From Siphonodentalium dalli (taxonomy: Eukaryota; Mollusca; Scaphopoda; Gadilida; Siphonodentaliidae), in assembly GCA_032622095.1 (NCBI GenBank), contig CP136065.1, positions 210,468,151 through 210,532,150 on the forward strand: 64,000 nt of DNA. The letters are read 5' to 3'. Shown piece by piece: positions 61,401-64,000 of the stretch. The translations under genes and the position numbers were made by a program. A model generated the notes under the pieces. That model had not been told where the DNA came from. It did no database searches and worked only from the letters and a program-made list of their open reading frames with translations. The number at the start of each line of letters is the position of its first letter. The first letter of the stretch is position 1.

Positions 61401-61499
61401 GTATCTAATCCAAATAGTTGGAAGCAAAGTTTGATTCATTGATTGTTCCTCGAATCTTTATTTTTCATTTCTAATAAAGCCACCTTATTTGGGGGACTT

Positions 61500-61870
61500 G
61501 TGGCCTAGCAGCCTTTTTAGCTTAATTTGACGAAGTCAGGTTTGAGCTATTGCCATGGGTTGGCATCCTCCATCCGTCCGGCGTGTATCCATGCGTCCAT
61601 CAACAATATCTGTTAGCACACCCTACAGGTCACATCTCTCATCCGATTGCCACCAAACTTCATATGGATCTTCAGGGTGACCTCTAGATGGGAGCCTCCT
61701 ATTTTGACCGAAATTTGTTTAAAAACGTGGCCGCCAGCAAGCATCTTTAATTTCACATTTTAATCCATCGGCACACCCTGCAGCCCGTATCTCACATCCG
61801 ATCATCAGCAAACTTCATATGGATCTTCGGGGTAACCTCTAGATGGGAGCTGTAAAATTGTTCCAAATTT
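61500..61870. repeat. Iterated repeat, two units of about 180 bp
   Basis: AAACTTCATATGGATCTTC, GGT(G/A)ACCTCTAGATGGGAG and CACACCCT(A/G)CAG occur twice, at about 61618-61700 and 61770-61850. Confidence 0.6.
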
Positions 61871-62080
61871 CATTGAGCCTCCTATTGGATTTTACTTTAT
61901 ACATATCTCTTCATGTTGACATCTAGTATTACTTAGACATTTTAACTTTCTGCATTCATAATCGCTCTATTGACTGTAACACATGAAATTAGCTCCGAAT
62001 CCAAGTTGAGCTACAGTTTCAATGACACTTTCATTTTATGACTTCTCACTGGGCAAATTTTCTATAAACCATCTGTGAAG

Positions 62081-64000
62081 GTGCCAGGTGCAGGGTAGTT
62101 TCCAGGGTAGTTTCCAGGTGCAGGGTAGTTTCCAGGTGCAGGGTAGTTTCCAGGGTAGTTTCCAGGTCCAGGGTAGTTTCCAGGGTAGTTTCCAGGTGCA
62201 GGGTAGTTTCCAGGGTAGTTTCCAGGGTAGTTTCCAGGGTAGTTTCCAGGGTAGTTTCCAGGGTAGTTTCCAGGGTAGTTTCCAGGTGCAGGGTAGTTTC
62301 CAGGGTAGTTTCCAGGGTAGTTTCCAGGTGCAGGGTAGTTTCCAGGTGCCGGGTAGTTTCCAGGTGCCGGGTAGTTTCCAGGTGCCGGGTAGTTTCCAGG
62401 TGCAGGGTAGTTTCCAGGGTAGTTTCCAGGTGCAGGGTAGTTTCCAGGGTAGTTTCCAGGTGCAGGGTAGTTTCCAGGGTAGTTTCCAGGGTAGTTTCCA
62501 GGGTAGTTTCCAGGTGCAGGGTAGTTTCCAGGGTAGTTTCCAGGGTAGTTTCCAGGGTAGTTTCCAGGTGCAGGGTAGTTTCCAGGTGCCGGGTAGTTTC
62601 CAGGTGCCGGGTAGTTTCCAGGTGCCGGGTAGTTTCCAGGTGCAGGGTAGTTTCCAGGTGCAGGGTAGTTTCCAGGTGCCGGGTAGTTTCCAGGTGCAGG
62701 GTAGTTTCCAGGTGCCGGGTAGTTTCCAGGTGCCGGGTAGTTTCCAGGTGCCGGGTAGTTTCCAGGTGCAGGGTAGTTTCCAGGTGCAGGGTAGTTTCCA
62801 GGTGCAGGGTAGTTTCCAGGTGCAGGGTAGTTTCCAGGTGCAGGGTAGTTTCCAGGGTAGTTTCCAGGTGCAGGGTAGTTTCCAGGGTAGTTTCCAGGTG
62901 CAGGGTAGTTTCCAGGTGCAGGGTAGTTTCCAGGTGCAGGGTAGTTTCCAGGGTAGTTTCCAGGTGCAGGGTAGTTTCCAGGGTAGTTTCCAGGTGCAGG
63001 GTAGTTTCCAGGGTAGTTTCCAGGTGCAGGGTAGTTTCCAGGGTAGTTTCCAGGGTAGTTTCCAGGGTAGTTTCCAGGTGCAGGGTAGTTTCCAGGTGCC
63101 GGGTAGTTTCCAGGTGCCGGGTAGTTTCCAGGTGCCGGGTAGTTTCCAGGTGCAGGGTAGTTTCCAGGTGCAGGGTAGTTTCCAGGTGCAGGGTAGTTTC
63201 CAGGTGCAGGGTAGTTTCCAGGTGCCGGGTAGTTTCCAGGTGCCGGGTAGTTTCCAGGTGCCGGGTAGTTTCCAGGTGCAGGGTAGTTTCCAGGTGCAGG
63301 GTAGTTTCCAGGTGCAGGGTAGTTTCCAGGTGCAGGGTAGTTTCCAGGTGCAGGGTAGTTTCCAGGTGCCGGGTAGTTTCCAGGGTAGTTTCCAGGTGCA
63401 GGGTAGTTTCCAGGTGCAGGGTAGTTTCCAGGTGCTGGGTAGTTTCCAGGTGCAGGGTAGTTTCCAGGGTAGTTTCCAGGTGCAGGGTAGTTTCCAGGTG
63501 CAGGGTAGTTTCCAGGTGCTGGGTAGTTTCCAGGTGCAGGGTAGTTTCCAGGTGCCGGGTAGTTTCCAGGTGCAGGGTAGTTTCCAGGTGCAGGGTAGTT
63601 TCCAGGTGCAGGGTAGTTTCCAGGGTAGTTTCCAGGTGCAGGGTAGTTTCCAGGGTAGTTTCCAGGTGCAGGGTAGTTTCCAGGTGCAGGGTAGTTTCCA
63701 GGTGCAGGGTAGTTTCCAGGGTAGTTTCCAGGTGCAGGGTAGTTTCCAGGGTAGTTTCCAGGTGCAGGGTAGTTTCCAGGGTAGTTTCCAGGTGCAGGGT
63801 AGTTTCCAGGGTAGTTTCCAGGGTAGTTTCCAGGGTAGTTTCCAGGTGCAGGGTAGTTTCCAGGTGCCGGGTAGTTTCCAGGTGCCGGGTAGTTTCCAGG
63901 TGCAGGGTAGTTTCCAGGTGCAGGGTAGTTTCCAGGTGCAGGGTAGTTTCCAGGTGCAGGGTAGTTTCCAGGGTAGTTTCCAGGGTAGTTTCCAGGGTAG
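62081..64000. repeat. 12/18-bp minisatellite running off the window end
   Basis: At least 1.9 kb built from GGGTAGTTTCCA with or without GGTGCA, GGTGCC or GGTGCT. Lengths alternate irregularly between 12 and 18 bp, and runs of the C variant recur in blocks of three (for example near 62350, 62590 and 63110), which shows higher-order duplication. Five of six frames are stop-free. The minus-strand frame reads repeated GNYP and APGNYP and ends, at the left edge, GTFTDGL followed by a stop. Confidence 0.95.

Overview
This is a eukaryotic (metazoan) genomic window: AT-rich, intron-dominated and crowded with small DNA transposons, with no bacterial-style operons. The one confidently identified gene is a 24-exon internal stretch of a FRAS1-type extracellular matrix gene on the + strand (20329-60453). 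Repeat styles (TTAA-ended piggyBac-like MITEs, mollusc-like iterated repeats with 'caccagagttatggccc' motifs) and a FRAS1 gene with large introns suggest a lophotrochozoan, most likely a bivalve mollusc. That assignment is inference only.

Layout. 1-20328 holds no recognised exon of the main gene. It contains a complete 1.9 kb TIR/TSD-bounded hAT-like element carrying a zinc-finger ORF (740-2648), a 5S rRNA-derived fragment (about 3133-3200), many MITEs, a 21-bp minisatellite (12247-12838), and three head-to-tail copies of a CpG-rich interspersed repeat (16378-17933). 20329-40101 carries seven exons encoding four von Willebrand factor C (VWC) modules. 41016-49154 carries eight exons, each encoding exactly one furin-like (FU) repeat with eight cysteines, every one flanked by phase-1 introns. 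49615-60453 carries nine exons encoding the first CSPG/NG2-type repeats. The frame joins continuously across all 24 exons (about 1264 residues), starts mid-gene (the signal-peptide exon is not seen) and runs off the right end (remaining CSPG repeats, Calx-beta domains and the membrane segment are missing). All introns are GT-AG.

The introns are where the unusual biology is. At least three structurally distinct hairpin transposon families recur: (A) a 213-bp near-perfect palindrome flanked by TA; (B) TTAA-flanked elements with at least four different termini (CCCTTTACCCAACA, CCCTTTCATGAT, CCCTTTGAGTGCC, CCCTTTCTATAC), three of which, together with an unrelated GACCCGCC-ended element, share the same internal 75-bp hairpin module, usually as two inverted hairpins (a palindrome of palindromes); (C) a hAT-like MITE with perfect 8-bp target duplications and again two inverted hairpins. 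Elements are nested in one another, share single TTAA sites back to back, and sit within 10-60 bp of many FRAS1 splice sites. Two exon ends together with their splice donors have been locally duplicated. Three large tandem arrays (21 bp; 62 bp with a 248-bp higher-order period; 12/18 bp running off the window end) complete the picture.

All calls come from reading the sequence; no database search was run.
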